Assembly (NCBI GenBank): GCA_036936605.1 | Contig: JAUPFV010000005.1 | Coordinates: 229,739,770-229,803,769, forward strand | DNA from: Limnanthes douglasii subsp. nivea | Taxonomy: Eukaryota > Streptophyta > Magnoliopsida > Brassicales > Limnanthaceae | DNA: 64,000 nt | Direction of reading: 5' to 3' | Part shown: piece after piece, positions 11,823 to 22,645 of the stretch | Position numbering within the stretch: the first letter of the stretch is position 1 | Layout: the number at the start of each line of letters is the position of its first letter | Notes under the pieces: generated by a model | What the model saw: only the letters and a program-made list of their open reading frames with translations | Database searches by the model: none | Told to the model about the DNA's origin: nothing | Made by a program: the position numbers and the translations under genes

Positions 11823-12600
11823 ATTACCAATGCTAATGCTAACTTTTCTAACTTTAGATATATCATTTTTGCTTCCAATAGACTCTTGCTTATGTAATAC
11901 ACCGGACGGGGGTAATTATCCACTTCTCTTACTAACATATCACTTACTGCATACTCTAATACAACTAACGACAAATACAGTTTCTCCCCTTGAACAAGTT
12001 TAAACGACGTCTTAGGTGAAGACAAATATTTTTAGATTTCAAGGAAGGCTTGATCACATTGTGAAGACCAATTAAACTCATTGGCATTCCTTAACACTTG
12101 AAAAAATTGAGCACACTTATCTGATGATCTTGAAATGAGCCTATTTAACGCGACCAACCGCATTGTTAGTGTTTGAACTTCTTTAGTGCTTCGAGGAGGA
12201 TCCATAGCCAAAAGAGCATTGAGCTTATACAGATCAGGCTGAATCCCTTTTTCACTTATAGCATAACCCAAAAGTATTCCGGACCGGACTCCAAAAATAC
12301 ATTTCTCTGGGTTTAATTTCAAATTGATGGCTTGTAAGTTAGAAAAGTTTCTTGAAGATCGGATATGTGTTCATTTTCCTCGAGGCTTTTCACCATAATG
12401 TTATCTATGTAAACTTCCATATTCTTGCCGATTTGACTAGCAAATGATTTATTTACCAACCTTTGATAAATGGTCCCAACATTTTTCAATCCAAACGGCA
12501 TCACTTTGTAGCAATGAAGCCCTCTATCAGTGATAAATGTAGTATGATCCTTATCGTTCAGATGCTCTTGTAACTGGTTATATCCTGAAAAGGCATCTAA
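11823..12600 (-). pseudogene. Element C reverse transcriptase, truncated at both ends
   Basis: Minus-strand blocks: DAFSGYNQ at the 12600 end, TDRGLHCYKVMPFGLKN, the catalytic motif as VYIDNIMVKS (YIDN in place of YIDD, so the second catalytic aspartate of the box is lost), CIFGVRSGILLGYAISEKGIQ and the thumb/RNase H start with SSQCDQAFLEI, ending LALALVI at the internal LTR. The RT fingers (VKKKNGKWRMC block) are missing: the frame jumps from the protease tail (about 12640) to DAFSGYNQ, a deletion of about 0.6 kb relative to element A. Frameshift near 12320. Confidence 0.85.
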
Positions 12601-13330
12601 TGTTTTTGGAGTATGGGCAGTAATATAGCATTCTCTGGCTACCTTTTGGTTGCTTCAGACAACACCCACTTTCCTCCCTACAATATACTTTAGACATTAA
12701 TGGACTTTGGATGCCACAACATGAATCATAGAGAGCCAAGACCTTCCAGATATGGCGTTATACGATGTGGAACAATCAATTACCACAAATAACACCCTTA
12801 CCAACTTTTTAAAAGGCCCTTTACCCAATAATACTTCCTCTTCAAACTCATCAATGACCTCAGCCGAACTGCCAGTAAACCTTACAATAGTTCTATTTGA
12901 TCGATGAATGGTGGAAATATTCGTCATTTGTTTGTAGGTAGTTGAAAATAATACATTTGTCGAACTACCGGTGTCAATCAGGATCCTTCAAACATCATTA
13001 CCCCCAATTGATGCTCCTATTACCACAACATGTTCGTGTGGGCCAGCAATATCTTTCAAATTATCCTTATCAAATACTATGAAAGAAATAGGGTTCTGGT
13101 AAAGGTGTGTAGACATCTTTCCTTCCGATTGGGTAGTTAAACTGTTGACATGACTTTTTCTTCAAAAATTCGAAGGATCTGTTACAGTGTTTCCCCAAAG
13201 ATTCAAAAAACTGCACCAGATCGAAAACAGTAACAGACTTATCCACTATTATTCCTAATTAATTACGGTCTCGATCAGGATTAAGATATTCATTATCGAC
13301 ATCAAATATTTTAACAATCATCATAGTGTC
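12601..13330 (-). pseudogene. Element C aspartic protease region
   Basis: The catalytic block reads RILIDTGSS-like on the minus strand near 12960-12985, followed by NIFHLSTTYKQMTN-like residues and by the conserved tail STIHRSNRTIVRFTGSSAEVIDEFEEEVLLGKGPFKKLVRVLF (in part at 12697-12927). This matches the protease of element A block for block. The protease would cut the Gag-Pol precursor in the particle. Upstream (to 13330) is a poorly conserved linker with stops. Unlike element J, C keeps the catalytic Asp. Confidence 0.75.
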
Positions 13331-13333
13331 TTC

Positions 13334-14932
13334 CTATCTGGAAGTCCTTGGAACAGCTGATGAAGGTGTTCGAGGTGCATTGGTACTTGATTTGTTACCC
13401 TCTTGCTTTTCAACGAAGACACCCGATTTCCCTCTTTCGATGAGATTCTGCACTTCTTCTTTCAGTGCTATACAATCATTTGTGTCATGACCCACATCAT
13501 TATGGTACATAAAGTAGCGAGTACTTTGGGTTTCTTTAGGAGATTTTAATGGGGTTGGGGCTCTAAAATGAACCTCATTTTTGGTCTTGTCATAAATCTT
13601 TGCTACACACTCTCCCAAATCAGCAAACCATCCAGGTTGAACCTATAGGCCTGTTTTATTTCTGCATTGTTGGTTTTGGTTGGACTGATTTTGCTTAGGC
13701 CAGCGAGATCCTCGTACGAACTCTTTGTTTTATAATAGGACTGGGTTGTTGGTCGTGGAGCTGGCAGGACATCAACCAATCTGTTTCTAACGAGAGACTA
13801 TGGAGTTTTTAGTCTATTCAACCGTGATTTATTTTCCAACTTGGTTTAATAGCCCTTAACACTCATTGTTTTTTCCTGGTCACCGAATCGACTAAGTCTC
13901 CCGGATTCAAACCTTGTCTCAAAGAAGAAATCAAAACTTGTTCAAATTAGTCAGCCAAACCATTCTTTGTATTCACAAAACTACTTATGTATTCTTTTAA
14001 ATACTCGTTCGGTTCCTGGAAACAATGAATGATGGTTTCCCTATTCCCTTTAACCTATTTGCTTACAATGAATTACCTTCGGAAAGCAACCCATAACATA
14101 TCAAAATTCTTTATAGATCTTTGGAGGATGCTATTGTACCACTTGAGGGCGCTTCATTTAAAGGTTTGTGAGAAAGCCTGGTACAACAACTTGTCATCAT
14201 CATCAAAATTCATCATAAATTTTTTAAATTGCTCAAGATGGTTATCTGGGTCTTTACTCCTAGCGTATTTTTCCATCTTAGAGTTATTGAACCTTTTGGG
14301 AAGATGTCGAGACAGAAATTTTAAAGACAAAGACGATCGCCTCCAATTATGGCTGCGACTAAAAACTGAATCTTCATCAGGGGTGGCGAAAATACTTGGT
14401 TCAGATTGACATGCCAATGGGTCAATTAACATTTGGTCAATGTGTTGATCATCTAAACCCTTTACTTTTCCTTGATACTTCTTAATGATGCATCTTCTAT
14501 CCCTTTTTCTCGAATGCTTTTTAGTCAATCTCAACTTCTTTTTCACCCGACCTTCATCACTGCTAGATAAGAGTGATTCTTTGAGGTCTGGAACATCAGA
14601 ATAACTATATGAGGACTCTGATGTCGTACTTATAGGACGTTTAAACCAATGTGTTTTCTTAGAGTTAACTCGATTCTTTGTAGACTGCTCATTTTCAGCA
14701 GGCTCCTAAGTAGGATGGAGTCTAGACGCACCAGACTTTTTATTTATTTCTTTTCAGCCTGTTTCTGAGCCCTCAAAGCCTCAATTTCAGACCTCAACTG
14801 GTCATGTTCTTCTTGCATGAACTGTCTTTCATCTGTGTTGTGGTTGAGATGAGACACAGTAGTTTGCTCATTAATTTCTCTCGCCCCTTCCACCTCTGGA
14901 AGAGGAGGAACTTCTTTCACATTGGGATCCAT
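13334..14932 (-). pseudogene. Element C gag
   Basis: The start is ATG at 14932 (MDPNVKEVPPLPEVEG), 69 bp inside the PBS. Order on the minus strand: N-terminal helix EEHDQLRSEIEALRAQKQAEKK; a basic Lys/Arg region near 14500; the capsid-like block with HIDQMLIDPLACQSEPSIFATPDEDSVFS and FMMNFDDDDKLLYQAFSQTFK (14154-14546); then the C-terminal knuckle near 13500 reading YFMYHNDVGHDTNDC, where the first Cys of the Cys-His-His-Cys pattern is replaced by Phe or Met. Several frameshifts separate these parts. Gag would build the particle and bind the RNA. Confidence 0.85.
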
Positions 14933-15000
14933 CTACTTTGATGACATTTGAACTACTATTTCTTTTGTTGGTTTTAAATCTGGAATTCAGGCACCATCGT

Positions 15001-15019
15001 CTCCCACTGTGGTCTCCAA
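15001..15019 (-). other. Element C primer-binding site
   Basis: On the minus strand TTGGAGACCACAGTGGGAG lies two bases inside the 5' LTR end. It differs by few bases from the PBS of A (TGGCGACCACAGTGAGAG) and J. TGG at its start pairs with a tRNA CCA end; I cannot say which tRNA. Confidence 0.8.
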
Positions 15020-15021
15020 TT

Positions 15022-15386
15022 TGGAGTGGATAATTTGTGGCCCGAGGGTGTTTTGGGTAGTTTGTAGATTGGATTAAGTTTTAGTAGAGTATAGTGAGAG
15101 AAGAGTGGTGTGTGCTTGTATTTAATATCTTTAGCCAAAATTCCTCTCTCTTAAATGAAGTTGGTTGGGGTAATTATACTAATTTTGTGACCCATGGGCC
15201 TTCTAGGCCGGACCATGGATTCAGGTCAAGTTTAAGGACCCCTAAGCCCAAGATAAGGAATGGTCAACAGCCTACTGAGTCACAATTCACTTGACCGTAC
15301 TGCTCAGTTTGGCATGGTATTGAATATTTTTGAACTGCCATTCAAATGATGTAGTGAGTCGGTATCAAAGAAATCCGACCCTATCA
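15022..15386 (-). repeat. Element C 5' LTR (right copy)
   Basis: 365 bp from TGGAGTGGATAATTT to CTATCA on plus, flanked inside by the PBS and outside by the ggtcg duplication at 15387-15391. The minus-strand TATA seen in the left copy reads TATAATTAC here. Confidence 0.9.
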
Positions 15387-15391
15387 GGTCG

Positions 15392-16510
15392 AGCTTCTAG
15401 TATTGATCAGAATTTTTCGTATCTTATTTCCAATTATCTCTGCCACGATAACTACCATATCATCATGTGGACCAGCTACATCTCTCATATCAACATCTTC
15501 AAAACAAAGTATTAGAGACAGACTTCTATACAAATATGGTGAATCACCTCTTCCAATTGAGTTGCTAGACTAAAAATATGTATCTTCCGAGAATAATTTG
15601 ATGTTCGTGCAACAATATCTTCTCCAAAAAAATTCAGTGATTCAAAGAAAGCACATAATTACTAACCTTTCCTCTCACTATTGGCTCCTCCATTATATTT
15701 ATGTTTTTTTGGCCCGGTTTTGGATCTAAGTACTCAATGAAGATGTCGAACACATCAACAGATTTTTCATCAATTGTTTCTGATATCATTAAAGCATCAA
15801 TTTACTAACCGAATAATTCTTCTTCATAAATGTAGTCAACTTCCCATTTTCAATCAAGTATTGTATATCTTTTTCAGTGTTATGCAATCCTTCATATCAT
15901 GCCTGATATCCTCATGAAACTGACAATATTTATTTATTTTATTCTCCCTCGGAGTTTGCATTGGAAATGGTTTACAAAAATATACGTGCATACGGATAGT
16001 AGCCACACACTGAGTTAATTAAAAAAAATAAGCGGGTCAGATCCATTTGTTTGACATGGGTCGGACATATTGATAAGTGTTGACCACTAGTGCATATTTT
16101 TTTACTCTTTGAGGTACATGACTTATAATTTAAATAGATGCTCATGGTCGGACCATATTTGCCGGTTGCGATACTTGCTATCGGATATTTGTTGGTGGTG
16201 CATTACTCCTTATCATTGTTGGATCTTGGTTAAATTGATTCAGATTGAACTGTGAAATGGACTCTAACTCCGATCTCGCGTCTCTTGTACCGAACTTATT
16301 TTCTCTATCTGGTCTAGTAGTGCTCCAAATACCATAGTCTGTGTTTCAACAACATCATCCTTCGTTACCCTAGGGAGCAGACCCATTCGAAAGGCATCTA
16401 GAGCCATTTTGCCCTAAAAAAACTCCATATCAGTTTTTACTTCAATAAAACGTTACGTATATTCTTTAAGACTTTCCCCCACATTTTTCCTTGCTATAGA
16501 TTATCTTATC
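15392..16510 (-). pseudogene. Element B, protease start and gag C-terminus, between the two nested insertions
   Basis: Reading leftward on minus from 16510: ESLKEYIRN-like and a MPFEWVCS-like block continue the B gag begun at 26965-28040; then a poorly conserved basic linker; then a knuckle-like stretch near 15890-15930 with C...H...DI; and at 15392-15430 the start of the protease, where the catalytic motif reads INTRSS instead of DTGSS (Asp to Asn and Gly to Arg). The frame then continues at 8026 beyond element C. Heavily decayed. Confidence 0.7.
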
Positions 16511-16515
16511 CCATT
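16511..16515. repeat. Target-site duplication ccatt, left copy (element A)
   Basis: The pentamer ccatt precedes the 5' LTR of A and is repeated at 26960-26964 after the 3' LTR. Joining the flanks restores the B gag frame (QHFVKENVL... to ...ESLKEYI). Confidence 0.95.
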
Positions 16516-16925
16516 TGATGAGTCCGGATCTTGTCACCACTCTTTATGAGAACCGGGCAGGGGCAATTCGGACAACATCCACCTAACCGGACAGGGGCAG
16601 TTCGGACAACCTCCACTTGCTGAACTGTCCAGACGGGACTAAAGTATTAATAACTTAATCACTTCATGACTAAGCTGATTACTTGCTTACTTAAAACTAA
16701 TGGGTCTATAAACTCGACCTGAATTCATTAACACAACCCGAAAGCCCATGTGGCCCAAAGATAAGGGTATAAATACCCAACCACCTTCATTAAATAAGGG
16801 TAATGAAAATTAAATACAACCAGGCAGCTCAATTCTCCCTCTACACTCTATCCAAACATTAAATACCTTTGAAATACCACAAAACTCTGGACAAAATTAC
16901 CCTCAAACGAAAATAAACCTCACCA
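16516..16925 (+). repeat. Element A 5' LTR
   Basis: TGATGAGTCC...CTCACCA, 410 bp, matched at 26550-26959. It holds two related GGACAGGGGCARTTCGGAC blocks about 34 bp apart (16553-16612) in U3 that may be an enhancer-like direct repeat. TATAAATA at 16768-16775 is the likely Pol II TATA box for the genomic RNA. Confidence 0.95.
16768..16775 (+). promoter_or_regulatory. TATA box in element A 5' LTR
   Basis: TATAAATA within ggtataaataccc, conserved in the 3' LTR (26802-26809) and at the equivalent place in the J and C LTRs (TATAAATAG and TATAAATAC on minus). It would start the gag-pol RNA about 30 bp downstream. Confidence 0.7.
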
Positions 16926-16928
16926 AAT

Positions 16929-16946
16929 TGGCGACCACAGTGAGAG
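16929..16946 (+). other. Element A primer-binding site
   Basis: TGGCGACCACAGTGAGAG, three bases after the 5' LTR end. The TGG start fits pairing with the CCA tail of a tRNA; the tRNA is not identified here. Confidence 0.85.
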
Positions 16947-16998
16947 AACGACGGTGCCTGAATCTAGCATTCAAAACCATCAGGAAAAACCAGTTCGG

Positions 16999-18420
16999 AT
17001 GAATCCGGACATGCAGGAAGTACCACCAACTTTGGCCGAAGTGGTGGGAGAAAATGATGAATATACCATTGAGGAGCGAGATAGGTTAAAAGTTGAAATA
17101 GAAGCTCTGAGGGCTGCTAAGAGGGCAGAGATGGGCACAAAAGAGAAGTCTAAGGCGTCAGTTCATCATACTGACAATCCAAGGGAGCATGAGCCCTCAA
17201 AAACCCATATGAGCACGAAAAAGACTCATGCTAGCTCAGGTGAAGATGGAGTCGAAAAATCACTGTCATCCAACAGTGATGAAGGCCGTTCTAAAAAGAA
17301 ACAAAAGTTAGTCAAAAAATACTCAAGAAAAAGGGATAGGCATGGAAAGTTAAAGAGGCATATAGGCAAAGGATCGTCTCATAGCCAGAGACACGTAGAT
17401 CAGATGGTGATGGATCATTTTGCCTTCCATGATGAACCAGGTATCTTTGCAACTCCTAATGAGGATACCGTTTTCAGTCGTGGTCGGAATTGGAGACAAT
17501 CTCCATTGTCCTCCAAGATCCTGTCCGGAAACCTTCCTAAGAGGTTTGACAATACAAAAATGGAAAAATACGATGGCAGTAAAGACCCAGATAACCACTT
17601 GGAACAATTCAAAAATTTCATGATGAATTTTGATGATGACGACAAGTTGCTTTGTAGAGCATTCTCCCAATCATTTACGGGGAATGCTCTGAAGTGGTAC
17701 AACATTTTGCCACAAGGTTGCATCAGAAATTTCGATACTTTTTGGGTAGCCTTTAGAAGGCAGTTTGTTAGAAGTAAGGAAGTGAAGGGCAGTGGAGACA
17801 CAATTATCCATTGTGCCCAAGAACCAAACGAATCCTTAAAAGAATACATAAGTTGTTTTGTGAATACCAAAAATGGATTAGCTGATTGCTTCAAACAAGT
17901 AGCAATAGCTTCTCTGAGGCAGGGCTTAAACCCTGGAAACTTGGCTGATTCAGTAACCAGAAAAAAGGCCATGACGTGGGGAGGTCTGCTGAATCAGGTT
18001 GGAAAGCAGATTAATGTAGATGAAACAAAGAAAACTAAGGTGCACAGGCAGGTGAGGTCTGCTCCGGCTGCACCAAATCCAAACCAAAACCAGTCCGGAA
18101 ACAAGGCTAGGGAGGTCGGGCAGAGTCATAACAGAGCCAAAGCTCAGTCTCAGCCAGCTGCACCAGCCAAGAGTCAATAATCTAGAAATAAACGAGGGCC
18201 TTGGGTTCAACCGGAGTGGTTTACTGAGTTGAAAGAAAACGTAGCCACCATTTATGACAGAACAAAAGACGAAGTACACTATAGGAGGCCGGCTGCGTTA
18301 CAATCTCCTAGGGAGAGCCGCAATAATTGTTTCTGCCAGTATCACAATGATACTGGCCATACCACTGAGGATTCTATTGCTTTGAAGCAAGAAGTCCAAA
18401 ATTTGATTGAGAGATGAAAG
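16999..18420 (+). pseudogene. Element A gag
   Basis: The first ATG in frame is 16999 (MNPDMQEVPP); the frame is also open upstream to GTG 16954. Domains: an N-terminal helix (TIEERDRLKVEIEALRAAK), a basic SKKKQKLVKKYSRKRDRHGK region, the capsid-like fold (about 17400-17960: NFRRFDNTKMEKYDGSKDPDNHLEQF-type block, MMNFDDDDKLLCRAFSQSF, SLKEYISCFVN, SLRQGLNPGNL), a Pro/Gln-rich linker and a C-terminal knuckle at about 18334-18375. The knuckle follows C-x2-H-x4-H-x4-C, but the last Cys is Ser (TCT at 18373). In-frame stops: TAA at 18178 (probably from CAA) and TGA at 18415 (from GGA). Gag forms the particle in the cytoplasm. Confidence 0.9.
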
Positions 18421-19281
18421 TTGAGAGCATATGTTAAACGAAGAGGTGGAAATAGGCTTGATAACGCTCATCGGGCTGGTCCAAACAATGCAGGCACATC
18501 GGCTCCGGAAAGGGCTATGATGATAATCGAGAGGTTCGATGTAGAGTCAGAATACTTGGACCCTGATCCGACCCGGAATAGAGTGGGTGTTATTGTGGAA
18601 CGTTGCAAGGCGGTGTCCGGGCTTATTAACTTTTTTGAATCACTTACAATATTCGGAGGGGACACCATGACTGCACCAACTGCTTCATCAAGAAAAAGGA
18701 ACGTTCATACTTTAGCTACCCATCTTGAAGGAGGCATGACCTCCTATCAATCACAAATTCCTTTCCCTTTTATTATTTTTTACGAGGATGATCTGAGGGA
18801 TATTGCCGGTCCACATGAAGATGCTGTGGTCATAGGAGCATCCATTGGAGGCAATGATATAAGGCGAATTTTGGTGGATACCGGAAGTTCGGCCAATATT
18901 CTCTTTTTAACTTCCTACAAAAAGATGAAAAATCTAGCAGTAATTCAACGTTCGAACAGGTCGATTGTGGTTTTCACATGAAGCTCAACAGACGTGATCG
19001 GAGAATTCGAAGATGAGGTTTTATTGGGCAAAGGCCCTTTTAAAAAGATGGTTAGAATACTTTTCGTCGTGGTGGATTGTCCCACTTGTTATAATGCTAT
19101 TCTGGGGAGGTCTTGGCTCTCTAGGATGCATGTCATGGCCTCAATAGTCCACAAATTCTTGAAATATGTTGTGCAAGGACAAGTGGGAGTTTTTCGAAGC
19201 AGCCAAAAAGTAGCAAGAGAGTGTTATGCAACAGCACTGGCTCCTCGGACGATGGGGGCAGTTCGGATCAATGAGGAATAG
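18421..19281 (+). pseudogene. Element A aspartic protease
   Basis: Same frame as gag. The catalytic motif ILVDTGSSANILF lies near 18870-18905, preceded by a AVVIGASIGGNDI block; the tail has GEFEDEVLLGKGPFKKMVRILFVV and YNAILGRSWLSRMHV, typical of Tat-lineage proteases. TGA at 18979 replaces a Gly codon (FT-G-SS in J and B) and TAG at 19279 ends the open stretch. The protease would release gag, RT/RNase H and integrase from the precursor. The active-site Asp is intact, unlike in element J. Confidence 0.9.
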
Positions 19282-20760
19282 CAGTTTGAGGGGTTTTCTG
19301 GGGGAGAGGGTAAAATTGATGACCCCAAAGAGACCCCTAGAGTTTTAATACCGATTGAAGAAGTTGAAACACATTCTTTGGCTGAAGGAAAAAGTGTCAA
19401 GATAGGATCCAAGATGACATTGGAATTAAAGGGTAAAATGTTAAAATTCTTGAAAGACCATCAGCATGCTTTTGCTTGGTGTAATGCTGATGTTACCAGA
19501 GTACCAACAGATATTATATCACACAAACTGTCCATCCGAAGGGACATAGCACCTGTGATACAAAAAAGAAGAGCTTTTCTAAGGAAAAGCCTGATGCATA
19601 GTTCAGGAGGTTGACCGGCTTACTAAAATGGGGCACATAAAGGAGTCTCAGTACCCTTTATGGACAGCCAATCCGGTATTGGTAAAAAAGAAAAATGACA
19701 AGTGGCGTATGTGTATCAATTTTACAGATCTCAACAGAGCTTGCTCAAAGGATTTATACCCAGTCCCCTGGATTGATCAGTTGGTGGACTCCACATATGG
19801 AAACAAGCTGCTATCTTTTATGGATGCCTTCTCCGGGTATAATCAGATCCAAGTGGATCCGAAGGATCAGGAACATACTACATTTGTTACTGATAGGGGC
19901 CTTCATTGTTACAAGGTGATGCCATTTGGGTTAAAAAATGTTGGGGCTACTTATCAGAGGTTGGTAAACAAGGCTTTTGCTGATCAAGTTGGAAGAAACA
20001 TGGAAGTTTACATCGATGACATGATGGTGAAAAATGTGGACGAAGAACTACACTTGGCAGATCTCCAAGAAACTTTTGCTAACTTAGTGAAAGTAAATTT
20101 GAAATTAAACCCAGAAAAGTGTGTGTTTAGAGTGCAGTCCGGGAAATTCTTGGGGTATGTAATAAGTGAGCAAGGGATACAGCCTGATCCGGACCAACTT
20201 AATGCTTTACTACAAATGGAGCCTCCTCGGAATGTTAAAGATGTACAACGATTGACTGGGAGGTTGGCTGCATTAAATTGATTCATTTCAAGGTCTTCCG
20301 ACAGGTGTGCCCCGTTTTTTCAAACTTTGAAAGGTGCAAAGGATTTCGATTGGTCCTCACAGTGTGATGAGGCCTTCGATGAAATCAAAAAGAATTTGTC
20401 CTCCCCCAAGACTTTGTTTAAACCCGTTGATGGAGAGACTCTTTTCATATACTTGGTAGTCTCTAGTTGTGCCATAAGTGCAGTATTGGTAAGGGAGGTA
20501 GATAGTTATCCCCGTCCGGCGTATTACATTAGCAAGAGTTTGATTGATGCAGAAAAGCGCTATTTTAAGCTTGAGAAATTAGCACTAGCCCTGGTGATTG
20601 CTGCGAGGAAGATGAGACCTTATTTTTAGGCTCATCCCATTATTGTTCGGACGTCTTTTCCCTTAAAAAATGTTCTCCAAAAGGCCGACATTTCAAGTAG
20701 AATGACTAAGTGGTCAGTGGAATTGGGAGACTTCGATATTGATTTTTGCCCCTCGGACAA
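19282..20760 (+). pseudogene. Element A reverse transcriptase and first RNase H
   Basis: The frame of protease continues to about 19575, then two small frameshifts (about 19575 and 19597) move it to the frame open at 19628-20281. RT blocks: VKKKNDKWRMCINFTDLNRAC, FMDAFSGYNQIQ (catalytic Asp), TDRGLHCYKVMPFGLKN and VYIDDMMVK (YIDD box), then KFLGYVISEQGIQPDPDQ. TGA at 20279 replaces an Arg codon. The gypsy RNase H follows (FDWSSQCDEAF, LFIYLVVSSCAISAVLVRE, AYYISKSLIDAEKRY), with TAG at 20627 in place of Gln, ending at WSVELGDFDIDF. An extra C in the cccctcgg run near 20747 breaks the frame. It would copy the RNA to DNA in the particle. Confidence 0.93.
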
Positions 20761-21363
20761 CAATCAAATCCCAAGCGGTGGCAGATTTTTTAGTTGAATT
20801 TCACTCAGATAGGGATACTAAGCAAACAACTAGTATGAAAGACAAAAAAAGTCTGGGTCGTCCGGACTGATGGTGGATCAAGTACCATGGGATGTGGTGC
20901 TGGGGTATGTTTGACCTCTCCGTACGATGACAGAATGTACCAAGCTATATGTTTTGCTTTCAGGGCTTCTAATAATGAGTCCGAATATGAAGCTGCTATA
21001 GCTGGTTTGAAATTAGCTCTTATTTGTGGAGCCAAAAGGGTCAAGTTGATGAGCGATTCTCAGCTTCTTATCCATCATGCACAAGGTCAATCCGAAGCAA
21101 AAAAGGAGCAGCTGGTTAAATACTTACTTCTTCTTAAAGAAGTGGCACTTAATTTCAAGAGCACCATTTATGAGCACATACCCCAAACAGAAAATATACT
21201 GGCAGACTCCTTGGCAACCATAGCATATACTGAGTCCTACCCTTGGATTCATGTGCTGGAGTGCCCATCAATTCAAAGCAATCCGGATAAGGAAGAAGAA
21301 AGTTTCAATATACAGATAAAACAACCTCAAGATTGGAGATTTACTCTCCTTCAATATCTCTGA
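20761..21363 (+). pseudogene. Element A second RNase H (archaeal-type aRNH)
   Basis: A second RNase H fold lies between the gypsy RNase H and integrase. Catalytic blocks: TDGGSS near 20868 (reached only after a frameshift at about 20855), NNESEYEAAIAGLKLA (Glu), KLMSDSQLLIHHAQG (Asp) and the final ENILADSLA (Asp). Duplicate RNase H is an established Tat-lineage feature. It ends LQYL-TGA at 21361. It would remove the RNA strand or the tRNA primer; which of the two domains does what is not known to me. Confidence 0.88.
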
Positions 21364-21479
21364 GATGGCATCTTACCTCCGGAAAAATCAGTCCAACCAT
21401 CCGGAGGGCCTGTTGAGCCAACCACTAGCTCCCTCACCCAAAAACAATTGATAACCCTTCCATGATAATGCAAGAAAAG

Positions 21480-22645
21480 TAAAGTACAAGGCTCGTGGTT
21501 TTGTCATCCTAAGAGATATTCTTTATAAGAAGTCTTATAGTAAACCCCTCTTACGATGTTTGGGGGTCAACGAGTCACAAATAGTGCTCTCCGAATTACA
21601 TGATGGTGATGGATCAGCTCACTGTGGATTCAGGGCTCTAACAAGAAGAGTTTTGTTAGCTGGGTACTATTGGCCCTCCATAATGCAAGATGATAGGGAG
21701 TTGGTAAGAAAGTGTGACACATGCCAGAGATATAACAATGAAATTCATATCCCAGCCATCCCTTTAGAGTCAATTTATGAGCCAATATCTTTTGCTCGAT
21801 GGGGGTTGGATTTAGTGGGACCTCTACCCATGGCATCCGGGGGGCGCAGAACTATAATCGTTGCTATTGATTACTTTTCGAAGTGGATCGAAGGAGCTCC
21901 ATTGGCAGGTACAACATCAAAAGCAGTTATAAAATTCATTTTATCCAATATTTCTTGCAGATTTGAAATTTCGCAAATAATAACAACAGACAATGGGCCA
22001 CAGTTCGACAACAAAGAAATGGGGAGTTTCTGTGCCTCTAGAGGCATACAACATTGCTTCTCTTCCCCTTTCCACCCACAAGCAAATGGTCAGGTCGAAG
22101 TGGCCAACATGACAATATTGTCCGGTCTGAAGAAGAATTTAGAAGGGGCTGCTGGGAAATGGCCAAGTTATTTGCAAGAAGTTTTGTGGGCTTACCGGAC
22201 CACTCCCGGGGCTGCAACACAAGAGTCTCCTTTTGCCTTAGTATATGGGATGGATGCCATTGCTCCCACAGAAGCTACTCTCCCTTCATTTCGAGTTCAT
22301 AACTTTTCCGAACACGCTAACGAAGTGGCAATCAAAGGCCAGCTTGACTTAATAGAAGAAAGAATAGTTAAGGCTCACCTTATAGCTGTACACTATCAAG
22401 GATTGATGAGAAGCAGGATCGCTTCTAAAATTGAGAGAAAGGATTTTCAACAGAGGGATAAGGTATTGAGAAACGTTTTCCTACATACTAAAGAGAAGCA
22501 GTTCGGTAAGTTGGCTCCAACTTGGGAAGGACCCTATGTGGTCATTGAAAAGCTTAAGCCTGGGACATACCGGCTCCAAGACAAAGATTGAAGGATTTTG
22601 AATCACCCCTGGAATATTAAACACCTCCGGTTGTACTTGGAATAG
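21480..22645 (+). pseudogene. Element A integrase
   Basis: A readable frame starts near 21480 (KARGFVILRDILYKKS) after a broken linker; the uninterrupted part is 21560-22588. With residue 1 at 21560 the zinc finger has His14, His21, Cys52 and Cys55, and the DDE triad is Asp84 (GLDLVGPLP), Asp144 (TTDNGPQF) and Glu180 (NGQVEVANM). The C-terminal domain shows GKLAPTWEGPYVV and TYRLQDKD. TGA at 22589 replaces Gly; the tail RILNHPWNIKHLRLYLE ends at the TAG of 22643-22645. No chromodomain is visible, as expected for Tat. It would cut target DNA and join the LTR ends. Confidence 0.93.

Larger units (their letters stand above)
8032..15386 (-). mobile_element. Element C: defective Tat-lineage gypsy element with three LTR copies
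   Basis: LTRs at 8032-8395 and 15022-15386 flank a minus-strand gag, protease and partial RT and a plus-strand antisense ORF; the matching ggtcg flanks show a single insertion event. By eye the outer LTRs are about 87% identical. A third, left-truncated LTR (11493-11822) sits where RNase H and integrase should be. A second deletion near 12600 removes the protease-RT linker and the RT fingers. It is inserted into the protease of element B, which resumes at 15392. Confidence 0.9.

Noticed and set aside
17415..17972. Long minus-strand ORF opposite element A gag
   Set aside because: It is the shadow of the conserved gag frame; no domain, and the sense frame carries all the family blocks.
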